Assembly (NCBI GenBank): GCA_030847615.1
Contig: JAUMIR010000005.1
Location: 208,738,645 to 208,802,644, forward strand
Source: Gambelia wislizenii
Lineage: Eukaryota; Chordata; Lepidosauria; Squamata; Crotaphytidae
Length of the DNA: 64,000 nucleotides
Direction of reading: 5' to 3'
Both the position numbers and the translations under genes were made by a program. Positions 23,351 to 33,090 of the stretch are shown here, piece after piece. Position 1 is the stretch's first letter, and every line of letters begins with the position of its first letter. The notes beneath the pieces were generated by a model. The model did no database searches. It was not told the DNA's origin and saw nothing but the letters and a program-made list of their open reading frames with translations.

Positions 23351-24493
23351 ACATAACTTTTCCTCAGTCTGGTCAGCCCATATACAGGATAGGGTTAATG
23401 ACACTTTCCTATGAAATTGCTTGTTTATTGCCTTCATAATATTGTAGTATCTGTGTACAGAGAGCCTCAAAAACACCAAATATTGGTCGGCATCATGTTA
23501 GTGATGTATACAAGCCAAATTCTACCTTACGCTTGCATATGTTGCTTGTTTTAGTAATTACAGAGGCTGCTATTGCCTTCCTCCCCCCACAACCAAAACA
23601 GCCCCAGGATTCACCTTGTTTCTTAGACAGTGTGGTAAAATTTGAGGTCCCAATGTGTTAGCCCTTTTTGGGAAACTTCTTAAAAGTTAAAATAGTCAGG
23701 AATTGTAGAAGAGCAGAGCTAGAGGTGTGGACTCAATAGTACAGTGCTTTGACCCAACCAAAGAGGCTTAAGCTTTACTAATGGCTTTAAATCTACATAT
23801 GCCATGGAGCCAACATCCTAACTAACTAATGAATAGGTTTTGGATAAGAAAGAGGTCCATCTTCACTCACCATTTAAGTGAGACGGAAGGCATTCTTGCA
23901 GAGCAAGATGGAGAGGCAGCTTGTAACTTTCAGAGGCAAGAAGAAAGAGTAATAAAAGATCGAAGACCAGAAGGCAAATTAACCTAGGCCATGATCTTGT
24001 ATTTTAGTTGTGTACTGTTTACAACCATGCTAATTAAAGATAGTATGAGAGAAAGGCATGCAGGAGACCCTCCCTATCTGTTACTTACTTGCTGTGACAG
24101 CAAGCAAGTGCGGGGCGGGGGGGAGAAAGAATGCTGGAGTTTTCTAACAGACAGCCTCCTCCAATGACCATTGTCTTGCTAGTGGAGACCAGAAGGGATC
24201 AGGGAAGTGTCTAGCTATGTTCCAAGATGCAGACTGATGACATCATCTGTGGAGACTTCCAGAAGACTTTGGTGGTTTTTGGTGGAAAATGTCCCCAGTC
24301 TGTGTCTGGCTATGGGAACATAGCCCAAAACTTCTCCAAATCCTCCCTGCTCCCCCGATCTCCACCAGCCACCAAAGGGCCTTCAGGTGTAGCTGTCACA
24401 GGCAGGTGACAGGGGAGCTATAGCATAGTTCCACATGTAGAAATTTTATGCTACATGTAACCATGTAGAAACTTAGCCTTTATGTGTCAAACT
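22871..24493. other. unassigned DNA with (TTG)n
   Basis: About ten TTG units occur at 23320-23350, giving poly-Leu or poly-Cys chance frames. Nothing else was recognised. Confidence 0.5.
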
Positions 24494-24507
24494 ACAACAT
24501 TACTTTA
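24494..24507. repeat. L1 target-site duplication, left
   Basis: ACAACATTACTTTA is repeated exactly at 31156-31169. Confidence 0.9.
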
Positions 24508-24955
24508 TTTATTTATTAATATATGTATTTATCATTATTCCAATACAGCAACAACAATGAATTTCCACAGATTTACATGAAATATAACTTGTATTACAAC
24601 TCATAATATATTTACACAAATTTTATCTTTCATTATTACCAGTTATAATTACCATCATTATCGGTTGTAATTTTTTTACCAATAAATGCTCAATCTGTTC
24701 CTTTACATCCTTCATGCAATTTTCTTCCTTTCCCCCTTATCTCGACCTCCTCTGATTTACTTGTCCAGAGAGTTTCTTTTCTTTTTCACCTTTTACCCTT
24801 TTTATCTTTGCTTCCTCCCCTTATTCCTTCTTTCTTCATATTATAATATACATCATTGCTCCATCAACTCTCGTATTTTGTATTATCCTCAATATTTCCC
24901 ATAATTACACATTTTCAAAGAATTACCATCCCTCTAACATTCATTTAATCTCCTC

Positions 24956-25340
24956 CTAAATCAATTTCCACCGTCTATTCAGGTATTGTGTGACTGCCTC
25001 CCATTCATTATTAAGCTCCTCTATATTCCCTTTATTTATTATTCTGGTCAATTTGTCATTGTTTTTAATCTCTAAGAGTTTATTTAACCAATCTTCTACT
25101 TCCGGAGCCTCTTTCCTTTTCCAGTTGGCTGCTATCTTAAGTCTTACCGATGAAATTAAATATAATAATATTCTCCAATGTTTCCTCTCTATTTGTTTCT
25201 CTAACACTGTTGTCATGTTTAGCAGGTATAGCTTCGGATCCATAATAAAATTAATTTGCAACATCTTCTGTATTATTCTATGTACTTTCCCCCAAAATCT
25301 CTTTATAATTGTGCATCCCCACCACATATGATACAATGAT
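24956..25340 (-). pseudogene. L1 ORF2 C-terminal fragment
   Basis: About 128 residues with MVSLYHMWWGCTIIKRFWGKVHRIIQ, the conserved Trp/Cys motif found near the C-terminus of L1 ORF2 proteins, followed by the variable tail WRILLYLISSVRLKIAANW and the stop at 24956. The N-terminal side is cut at 25340 by the nested LINE insertion. The remaining upstream ORF2 sequence continues beyond 29345. This part is open, but the protein as a whole is broken. Confidence 0.85.
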
Positions 25341-25353
25341 ACCATTTCCTTTT
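25341..25353. repeat. target-site duplication of nested LINE, left
   Basis: ACCATTTCCTTTT is repeated exactly at 29332-29344 and lies in L1 sequence. Confidence 0.9.
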
Positions 25354-25488
25354 GACGCCCCCTTGTCGTGGGAGAGAGGCTTGCATAACCTAATGATGTT
25401 TTGAGCTATGCTGGCGGTGGCATAATAGCCACTGGTAGGGTCTCCCATGCCAGACAGGTCAAAACCGAAGGGTCTGACAAAGGGCGTC
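25354..25488 (+). promoter_or_regulatory. structured 5' leader of the LINE
   Basis: The first seven bases GACGCCC pair exactly with GGGCGTC at 25482-25488. Inside this, TGTC (25364-25367) pairs with GACA (25453-25456), TGGGAGA (25369-25375) with TCTCCCA (25441-25447), and GTGGC (25417-25421) with GCCAC (25428-25432). The second copy keeps all of these except one mismatch in the outer stem. Some LINEs carry 5' self-cleaving HDV-like ribozymes or internal promoters here. Whether this one does is open. Confidence 0.6.
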
Positions 25489-25921
25489 AAAGGGCAGGAT
25501 GGGCTCTCTAGCCTTGTGGCAACCGTCCTAGGAGAAGGAAAACTCTAATCCCAAACCCGGGCAGATGGTGCTCATCCAACCCTGTAAGGTCAACCATCTA
25601 AGAGAAGGAAACTCTAATCAAACCTACAGCCCGAGGACCTCGCTGCCACGTCCATGCTTGCAAGGCCACGGCAGATGAATCTCTGGTTTAAAGGGTGAGG
25701 CCAGTTCTGTGCACGCTGCGCTCCACCAGAAAAATCCATTGCACAGGCTCGAAGGACAAATCCATTTCCAAAAAAGCCCTGTAGCGACTGGCAAGGGACG
25801 AAACCGGCAGGTGTAAAGATGCACTGGAAGCCGCAGCCCCAACCCTGCATGCAGGCGGTTCAGGACATTGGTCGCTCGAGGCTGACCCGGGAGATGACAG
25901 TCTTGTTCGGCAGCATCCTGA

Positions 25922-26110
25922 ATGACCAAGCAGCCTTTTTTAAGGAGAGCACTGCTTGCTCCATATGGAGAGGGGCCTAGAAAAGGTGGCCTAACGAAAG
26001 CTCATCCCCAACTACCTGGTTGGCTAGCCGCGGCCAACAGGAATCTTCTGATGCGGTCAAACCAAGGCAAAGAAACAAAGGCACACACCGGCGTCCAAAG
26101 GTGTAAATAA
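25922..26110 (+). CDS. small upstream ORF (62 aa) of the LINE, function unknown
   Basis: The ATG-initiated frame reads MTKQPFLRRALLAPYGEGPR and ends ...GVQRCK. It is basic, with no recognised domain. The same frame is open at 62896-63084 in copy 2 with only three or four replacements, but both copies are recent, so this is weak evidence for selection. It overlaps the upstream open part of the main frame (open from 26052) by about 59 bases, in another phase (+1). The main frame's first ATG follows its stop by 31 bases. It could be an ORF1 relic, an upstream ORF that modulates translation, or chance. Confidence 0.35.
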   Translation: MTKQPFLRRALLAPYGEGPRKGGLTKAHPQLPGWLAAANRNLLMRSNQGKETKAHTGVQRCK

Positions 26111-26141
26111 ACTGACACTTGCATGCTGGAACATCAGAACC

Positions 26142-29100
26142 ATGCAAGACTCTGAAGATAGTGGATGGCCTGAGTGTCGTTCTGCCCTAATAGCCTTTGA
26201 ACTATCACGGCTTAATACTGACATCGCTGCTCTTAGTGAAGTTTGGTTCCATGAGGAAGGCAGCCTTAAAGAACATGGCGCCGGCTACACACTTTACTGG
26301 TCTGGCAAACCCAAAACCGAAAAACATCTTTCAGGAGTAGGCTTTATGATTAAAAACTCCATTGCCTCCAAACTTGAAACCTTGCCAACAGGACCCTCTG
26401 ATCGCATTATTTCCTTACGCCTCCCACATGTTGTTCTCTTCAGTATATATGCTCCAACTATGCAAGCCGACCCTGTAGAGAAAGACAAATTCTACACAGA
26501 CCTACGCCAACTCATACAAAAAGTCCCTGTAGAAGATAAAATTATTATACTTGGTGACTTCAATGCCAGAGTAGGAAAGAACTCCGAAGCCTGGAAAGGT
26601 GTCTTAGGCAAGCATGGTGTTGGAAATTGCAATGATAACGGACACCTCCTGCTAGAGTTCTGTGCAGAACAACAGCTGACTATTACAAACACAATCTTTC
26701 AGCAGAAAGATAGCTTGAAGACAACCTGGATGCATCCCCGATCCAAACATTGGCACCTCATTGACTACGTTTTAGTCCGTCAGAGAGACATTCGTGATGT
26801 CCGTCATACCCGAGTGATGCCCAGTGCAGAATGCCAAACAGATCATTGCCTCGTCAGATGTAAACTAAATCTTCATCTTAAGTTCAAACCTAAGAGGGGA
26901 GGCATCTTAAAGAAGAGACTCCAAGTCAACAATCTTCAACAAGCTACCATGAGAGACAACTTCCAGGCAAATCTACAAATGAAACTTGAAGACGATCCTA
27001 CAGATCCTTCTCCTACAGTGCTTTGGCAACATATCAAAAACAGTATCCTCCAGTCTGCAGAAGAATCCCTCGGGTTCTCCCACAAGAAAAATCAAGACTG
27101 GTTTGATGAAAACAACCAAGAGATCCAGGAGCTCTTGGCAAGGAAGAGAGCTGCTCACCAGGCATACCTCGCCCAGCCAACCTGTCATGTAAGAAAAGCA
27201 GCTTTCCACCTCACATGTAGCAAACTACAACAAAAACTCCGAGACATACAGAACAAGTGGTGGATCAATATAGCAGAAAAGACACAACGCTGTGCAGATC
27301 TGGGTGATCATAGAGGATTTTATGAAGTTCTTAAAGCAGTGTTTGGACCTACTTATCAGGTCCAAAGCTCCTTATACAGTACAGATGGTCAAACATTAAT
27401 TACTGATAAAGCCTCCATCCTAAATCGTTGGGCTGAACATTTTCAAAGTCTCTTTAGCGCCAACCGAGTAGTCCAAGCCTCAGCTACCCAACATATGATA
27501 CAAAAACCAATGAAAAATGAATTGTACATAGCTCCCACTTTGGAAGAGACCCTTAAGGCCATACAGCAGATGAAAAACGGCAAGGCAGCTGGGATTGATG
27601 GAATCCCACCTGAAGTTTGGAAACACGGAGGTCATGTACTCCATTTTAAATTCCATGAACTCCTTGTGAATTGCTGGGGAAAAGGGGAACTGCCATCAGA
27701 CCTCCGAGATGCAGTCATCATCACCCTGTACAAGAAAAAATGAGCAAAATCCAATTGCTCAAACTATCGAGGCATAACACTGCTCTCTATTGCTGGAAAA
27801 ATCCTTGCAAGGATACTCCTGAACAGATTAGTTCCTGCTATTGCAGAAGAACTTCTCCCTGAAAGCCAATGTGGCTTCAGAGCCAATAGGAGTACTACAG
27901 ACATGGTATTTGCCCTTAGGCAACTGCAAGAAAAATGTAGGGAGCAGAACAAGGGTCTCTATGTAACATTTGTCGACCTCACCAAAGCCTTTGACACTGT
28001 AAGTAGAAAAGGTCTGTGGCAGATCCTGGAAAGACTAGGATGTCCCCCCAAATTCCTTAAAATGATTATTTTGCTACACGAGGGCCAGCGTGGTCAAGTC
28101 AGATATGGCAATGCTCTTTCAGAGCCCTTTCTAATAACTAATGGAGTGAAGCAAGGTTGTGTTCTTGCACCAACTTTATTTACAATCTTCTTTAGTACGA
28201 TGCTCCAAAGGGCTATGGCAGAGCTTGAAGAAGACGACAGCATCTATATACGCTACCGTACTGATGGTAGCTTGTTTAACTTAAGCCGTCTGAGGGCTCA
28301 CACTAAGACTTTAAACTATCTAGTCCATGAGCTGCTCTTCGCCGATGATGCTGTCCTTGTTGCCCACACAGAAGCAGCTCTGCAGCGCCTAACATCCTGC
28401 TCTGCAACAGCTGCAGAGCTGTTTGGGTTAGAAGTCAACCTGAAGAAAACAGAAGTTCTTTACCAGCCTGCACCACAGGATGAACACCACCATCCCCACA
28501 TTGCCGTCGGCAAATCTGTGCTCAAGTCCGTTCAGCAGTTCACCTACCTGGGAAGCATCATCTCCTCAGATGCCAAGATTGACAAAGAGATCGATCACAG
28601 ATTAGCAAAGGCATATAGTGCATTTGGAAGACTTCACAAAAGAGTCTTGAGCAATAAACACCTGAGGCAAAGCACAAAAATCAGCGTGTATAGAGCCATC
28701 GTACTGTCTATCCTCCTTTATGGATCTGAAACATGGGTCACCTATCGCCAGCACCTACGACTCCTCGAGCGCTTTCATCAGCGCTGTCTACGCACAATCC
28801 TAAATATACACTGGACTGACTATGTGACGAATGTTGCTGTCCTTGAGCAAGCAGGGATCACCAGCATTGAGGCCATGATATTGAGAACACAGCTGCGCTG
28901 GGCAGGGCACGTTTCTAGGATGGAGGACCATCGCCTCCCAAAAATACTACTCTACAGTGAACTCGCCACGGGTCAGCGTAAGAGGGGCGCTCCAAAAAAG
29001 CGATACAAAGACTCCCTGAAACAACATCTCAGGCTTGGCCAAATTGATCACCAACAGTGGTCCGCCCTGGCCTCACATCGGGAGGCATGGAGACGCACTA

Positions 29101-29300
29101 TCCACAATGCTGCAGCCTTATTTGAGAACTCACGACGAACAAGTCTTGAAGAGAAACGACAACGCAGAAAGAATCACAACCCAGAAACATCACCCAAGAA
29201 GACCTTCTGTTGTGCTTTTTGCAACCGGACTTGTTTATCTCGGATTGGCCTTTTTAGTCATCAGCGCGCTTGCAGAAAGCGCGGGATGAGTCCTTCCTGA
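26142..29300 (+). pseudogene. LINE polyprotein: APE endonuclease, RT, zinc finger; one internal stop
   Basis: The frame holds 1,053 codons including the final stop, with one internal TGA at 27741-27743; the same frame continues on both sides. Residues 1-245 are an APE-like endonuclease: ALSE (E33), SIYAPT (Y103), GDFNAR (D139, N141), LIDYVL (D208) and TDH (D234, H235). A linker follows to about 480, then the RT: KAAGIDGIPPEVW, NYRGITLLS, FVDLTKAFD (motif A), NGVKQGC (B), FADDAVL (C, near 28338-28349) and FTYLGS (E). The tail has WAGHVSRMEDHRLPK, KKRYKDSLKQHL and the finger CAFC-x12-H-x3-C. The product would make target-primed cDNA. The start is uncertain: the endonuclease motif ACWNIRT lies upstream of ATG 26142, and copy 2 lacks this ATG. 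The stop separates endonuclease from RT, so this copy is probably inactive. Confidence 0.92.
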
Positions 29301-29301
29301 A

Positions 29302-29317
29302 TCTTCGTTTGCGAAGA
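29302..29317 (+). terminator. 3' terminal hairpin of the LINE
   Basis: TCTTCG-TTTG-CGAAGA forms a 6-bp stem with a TTTG loop, directly after the stop codon and before the GA tail. It is present in all five 3' ends in the window, perfect in three (10711, 21800 region, here), wobble-paired in the 60.7-kb copy and disrupted in the 54.9-kb copy. It is a plausible recognition element for the RT; this is an inference, and it is not a transcription terminator in the strict sense. Confidence 0.6.
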
Positions 29318-29331
29318 AAAGCCAGAGAGAG

Positions 29332-29344
29332 ACCATTTCCTTTT
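29332..29344. repeat. target-site duplication of nested LINE, right
   Basis: Exact copy of 25341-25353. Confidence 0.9.
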
Positions 29345-30004
29345 CACATCTCCAACATTTTTTGTTTTAATTTTTGTATATTTTATTTATTCTGACTGGT
29401 GTGAAGTACCACCTGTTTGAAATCTTAACAAAATTTTCTTTTAGGTCTTGGTTTGCCATGAAACAGTTTGATTTACTCCAGGCAGTTTCCCAATCCATCA
29501 GGCTTATCGTGTCTCCTATGTCTTTTGCCCGCCTCACCATTGATTCTTTAACCATTTCTGTCTCTAACTCCCTTTCCAGCAAAAGGTTATAAAATTTTGT
29601 AATTTTTTTCTTCCTTTATCCCAAATAATATTATCAATCTCGTCATGTTTCCTCTCAAAACCATATTTAGTCTTATCTTCTCTATACCTGTTTTGTAATT
29701 GATAGTAAGTAAACCATTGGATTTCATAACCTTGCATTTGCATTTCCTCTTTTGTATTCAGTTGGTGTTCTTTCTAATCAATCCATTTTATTAACTCTTT
29801 ATATCTAATCCATTCCTCCTCCTTTAGCCATCTTTCATGAAACGCTTCTACAGGGGATAACCACATGGGGATACCGTCATAAAATTTTTGCTTTACATTC
29901 AACCATATTCTCATCAAAGGACCCCTCACTGTATGATTTGCAAATTCCTTGTCTATTTTGGTTTTCCCATACCATAAATAAGCGTGGAGTCCAGACTTTA
30001 GATT

Positions 30005-30187
30005 TCAGCGTTCAAGATTTATCAATCTTGAATTTTTTAGTTTTATCCATTCACTTAGCCAGTTTAGACCGCATGCGTTGTAATATAACTTGAGATCAGG
30101 GAGTACCATGCCCCCTCTATTCTTAGCATCTATAACTGTTGCCCATTTTATCCTTGGTTTCCGTCTGTTCCAGATAAAGTCCTTCAA
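30005..30187 (-). pseudogene. L1 ORF2 post-RT fragment
   Basis: 60 residues starting MKDFIWNRRKPRIKWATVID and containing GGMVLPDLKLYYNACGLNWL, a conserved L1 ORF2 segment between the RT and the C-terminal Cys region. It is bounded by stops or frameshifts relative to the RT fragment upstream (30458-30994) and the segment nearer 29350. Confidence 0.85.
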
Positions 30188-30457
30188 GTCCTTTGTCCAT
30201 TCAAAAAAAGATTTATCATTATTCAGGAATTATTAAATTTTGGAATAAAACATCATTCTTGGCAATACGTTCATTTTTATGGTTGCGATCCTTCCTAACA
30301 ATGATATATTCATCTTTTGCCATCTTTTAAGGTCTTCTTTTATTTGTTTCCATATTTTTCTGTAATTATTCTCATACAATTCTCTGTTCCTCTTACTTAT
30401 CCATACCCCTAAGTATTTTGCCTTATTTACAATCTTACATCCTGAGTTGTTTTCTAA

Positions 30458-31108
30458 TTAAATCTTCTCTTCTTTTGTTAAATTTTTAGGTATTATGACA
30501 GTTTTATCTTTATTAATCTTAAATCCAGAGAAATCCCCATATTTCCCTATTGTTTGCAGTAGCTTATCCATGTTGCTTAAAGGATCTTGAAGAACTAACA
30601 GTAAGTCATCGGCATATGCTAATATCTTATATTCTTGCCCTTTGTATTTCAACCCTGTGATTGTGTTATTATCCCTAATTTCCTTATTTAGAATCTCCAT
30701 GGCCAAAATGGATAATAATGGAGACAGGGGACAACCCTGCGTTGTTCCCTTCTGTATATTAATTAAATTCAACCTTTCCCCATTTACTAGTAGGTATGCT
30801 TTTTGCGTTCTGTAGAATTGTTCCACAAATTCGTAAAAGTCCTTTCCCATTTCTATCTCTTTTAAGACTTCCTTCATAAATGTCCATCTTAAATTGTCAA
30901 AGGCTTTCTCCGCGTCGGCAAATATTAAAGCCACTTTTCTTTCATTATTTTTCTCATAATATTCTATATTATGAGATCTTATATTATTTGCCATTTTCTT
31001 CCTGGGAGAAAGCCCCTTTGATCTGGATGGATGTATTCTGTTAGTACTGCTTTTAACCTCTTAGCCAATATCATCGCATAAATCTTGTAGTCTACATTCA
31101 ATAAGGAT
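30458..31108 (-). pseudogene. L1 ORF2 reverse transcriptase fragment
   Basis: The open part (30458-30994) has ALIFADAEKAFDNLRW (motif A, catalytic Asp), IQKGTTQGCPLSPLLS (motif B) and ILAYADDLLL (motif C, two catalytic Asp, near 30605-30616). FSGFKINKDKT follows as motif D. Upstream on the minus strand, in another phase, DYKIYAMILAKRLK and HPDQRGFLPGRK can be read up to about 31108, so a frameshift lies near 30995. This is the lizard-type L1 RT; the product would reverse-transcribe L1 RNA. Broken. Confidence 0.88.
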
Positions 31109-31124
31109 TCAATATACATTCAAT

Positions 31125-31157
31125 ATACTTACCTGGCAGGGGAGACACAATGATCAC
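31125..31157 (+). pseudogene. U1 snRNA 5'-end fragment at the L1 5' junction
   Basis: ATACTTACCTGGCAGGGGAG is identical to nucleotides 1-20 of vertebrate U1 snRNA, and the match continues to nucleotide 33 (ATGATCAC) with two substitutions, 31 of 33 in all. It starts exactly at U1 nucleotide 1 and ends at the right target-site duplication. It lies in plus orientation, opposite to the minus-strand L1. It is too short to be a gene. On the L1 strand it reads as CAGGTAAGTAT, a perfect 5' splice-site consensus. Confidence 0.85.
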
Positions 31158-31169
31158 AACATTACTTTA
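31156..31169. repeat. L1 target-site duplication, right
   Basis: ACAACATTACTTTA, identical to 24494-24507. Its first two bases also fit U1 nucleotides 32-33, so there is an AC microhomology at the junction. Confidence 0.9.
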
Positions 31170-31230
31170 AAGATGCCCCAACCTTGAGAGAAAGGAAGGA
31201 TATACATTGAATAAAATAAAATAGGGAACT
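31170..31230 (+). mobile_element. SINE 3' tail fragment
   Basis: CCTTGAGAGAAAGGAAGGATATACATTGAATAAAATAAAATAG is typical of reptile SINE 3' ends. The head is not visible on the other side of the L1. Confidence 0.45.
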
Positions 31231-31388
31231 AATTCAGATTTGGATTGCAGCATGGGGATGGAGGGGGATTGAACACTCTTCTCCCAAGCTCCTGCATTTC
31301 AAGTATAGACTGCAACTCTTAAAGGATCTAATGAAACAGGTAGACCACTTTTTGGTCAACTGAATGTATGGGCACACACACACTCATG

Positions 31389-31425
<37 letters not shown>

Positions 31426-32030
31426 CCTCAAATATGGATCAGGAATGAAGCAGGAGAAATGATTTGAATTCCTGTGCCTGTGAAAGAGTTGCAATCCAGG
31501 GCAAGTCTCCGTGCGTAGCTATGTCTTTCAAGTAATGTAGATGACTTAATTCTGGGACAGGATTTTGTATGTATGTGGCAGACATGGAAGACAACTATGG
31601 CCTGCCCTCCAAAGTGACAGCCACTTAGGCATTTTGCTATGGTCTGTGTTGAATGTTAGAATATTTTTTCTACTAGGCTACCCCAAAGGAAAATACACAG
31701 GTAAGTTTAATTACAGATTTAGAAACTTTCAGCCACTTTCTTAGCATGCTCCCACATTTCCCAACACCCTCCTCCTCTCCTCCAGTCTCTTTCAAAAGGA
31801 GAAACAACTGAACTTTTAGTCCCATAAGAGATGACTAACTTCATTCCCAGGTGTCTCCTGGGAGTGTGGACCTGTTCTAAAAGAGCTGTGAGGGAAAGAT
31901 GCAGAAGAAATTTCCAAGTATGGGTTTTGGCCAGTACATAAACATGAAAGGGCAACATCGTCTGATATGTGCATTCTTTTGCATTTATGTGGCGCTGTTA
32001 TGATGTCGTATTTGGTGAGTCTGATAACAT
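31231..32030. other. unassigned DNA with (CA)n/(CT)n
   Basis: Microsatellites lie at about 31373-31423. Nothing else was recognised. Confidence 0.5.
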
Positions 32031-32034
32031 CCTA

Positions 32035-32222
32035 AGGTGAACCAAGGTTTTCTTGGCAAGAGTTGTTCAGAGCAGGTTTGCCTTTGCCTTCTTATGAGTC
32101 TGAGAGAGTGTGACTTGCCCAATGTCACCCAGTGGGATTTCATGGCCAAGAGGGGATTTGAACCCTGGTCTCCAGAGTCACAGTCCAAACCTCAAACTAC
32201 TTTGCTACACTGGCTCTCTAAT
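32035..32222 (-). mobile_element. tRNA-derived SINE
   Basis: The segment GAGAGAGTGTGACTTGCCCAATGTCACCCAGTGGG, ATGGCCAAGAGGGGATTTGAACCCTGGTCTCC and the terminal CTACACTGGCTCTCTAA are typical of a reptile SINE. GGATTTGAACC is the reverse complement of a B box. The head is at the high-coordinate end. Confidence 0.75.
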
Positions 32223-32250
32223 CCCAACTAAATGAGTGAAAGAAAGACCT

Positions 32251-32472
32251 TGGCTCCCGTCACACTACACAGGTATAGAACGTTAATTCCATTTTATCAG
32301 CCATGGTTGTATCCTGTGGAATCATGGATTATGTAGTTTGGGATGGCATTAGAGCTCTCTGGAAGAGAATTCTAAATATCTTGTGAAATTACAAATCCCA
32401 TGATTCCATAGATGAAACCATGGCCATTAAAGTGGAATCAAAATGCTGTAATCCGTAGTGTGAAAGGTTCCA
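32251..32472. mobile_element. hAT-like MITE
   Basis: The termini GGCTCCCGTCACACTACACA and GTAGTGTGAAAGGTTCC are imperfect inverted repeats. The inside has GCCATGGTTGTATCCTGTGGAATCATGG and its partial mirror CCCATGATTCCATAGATGAAACCATGGCC. It is non-coding and one of several family members here. Confidence 0.7.
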
Positions 32473-33088
32473 ATAAATTAAATGTCAGTTTCATCAATCT
32501 GTTTCCATTTCCTTTTTTCCCTGGCAATGGAAACACATTATGTTGAATGAACCAGTGGGGTGTTTACCTTACAGGTCATGCCTCATTCCAATGGAGCAAT
32601 CATGTCCAATAAGCATGTTGGTATGAGGCAGTTAATCCAGAGATCATTGATCATCATTGAAATAACAGATCACACACAGAGACTACAATAACACAAACTT
32701 TTTATGTGCAAAATGTACAGAGATGACAAAGGGTCAGGATGACAAAGAGACCATACAAGGAGCAGAATTCTTCACCTCTGTTCTCTTACATATTCTTGTT
32801 ATAAAATGACCATTTTTGTCTCTCACACAGAGGTTTCACATCCAACACTGTCATTTTATCTAAATGACTAATGGGAAACTTCACTAGACATCAGCAATTT
32901 TACTCAATAGTAAATAACAACCCTGCTCTGATTTCCATAATATAAAATAACAACCACAGAAAACTAACACTGTAGCCTTTTATGCTTGAACTCTTCTGAC
33001 AATGCTCCTGGAAATTTTGTGACAATGCTCCTAGAAATCTAGAGCTATAGACATAATAGAGCTATGGATTTAACACACTGAAAACACA
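32473..33088. other. unassigned DNA
   Basis: Nothing recognised. Confidence 0.45.
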
Positions 33089-33090
33089 CA

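Larger units (their letters stand above)
25354..29331 (+). mobile_element. full-length APE-type LINE (I/Ingi/Vingi-like), copy 1
   Basis: 3,978 bp between perfect 13-bp target-site duplications. The order is a GC-richer leader of about 790 bp, one long frame for endonuclease, reverse transcriptase and C-terminal zinc finger, a 3' UTR of only about 31 bp with a hairpin, and a GA tail (CCAGAGAGA). Its first base matches that of the copy at 62335, so both are taken as full-length at the 5' end. The APE endonuclease, absence of a visible RNase H domain and CxxC...HxxxC tail fit the I-group (Ingi/Vingi) or related RTE-like lineages. The clade is inferred, not tested. A single in-frame stop is the main coding lesion I see. 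It is clearly younger than the L1 it interrupts. Confidence 0.92.
24508..31155 (-). mobile_element. 5'-truncated L1, split by a nested LINE
   Basis: The 3' end is the low-coordinate side: an (AATA)n-like tail on the minus strand next to the left 14-bp duplication. ORF2 fragments appear in order on the minus strand. They are the RT (30458-30994), the FIWNRRKPRIKWATV / GGMVLPDLKLYYNA region (30005-30187) and the C-terminal HMWWGCTIIKRFWGKVH region (24956-25340). The other LINE (25354-29331) plus its 13-bp duplication splits the element, leaving about 2.66 kb of L1. The 5' junction carries U1 snRNA-like sequence. ORF1, the endonuclease and the 5' UTR are absent. Several stops and frameshifts make it inactive. 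Confidence 0.9.

Noticed and set aside
25354..25560. Definite HDV-like ribozyme at the LINE 5' end
   Set aside because: Stems are visible but the required double-pseudoknot order and catalytic C context could not be established by eye; kept only as a question.
31125..31157. Functional U1 gene or genuine splice donor exon
   Set aside because: Only 33 of about 164 nucleotides are present with no promoter or Sm site, and no exon was found on the opposite strand.
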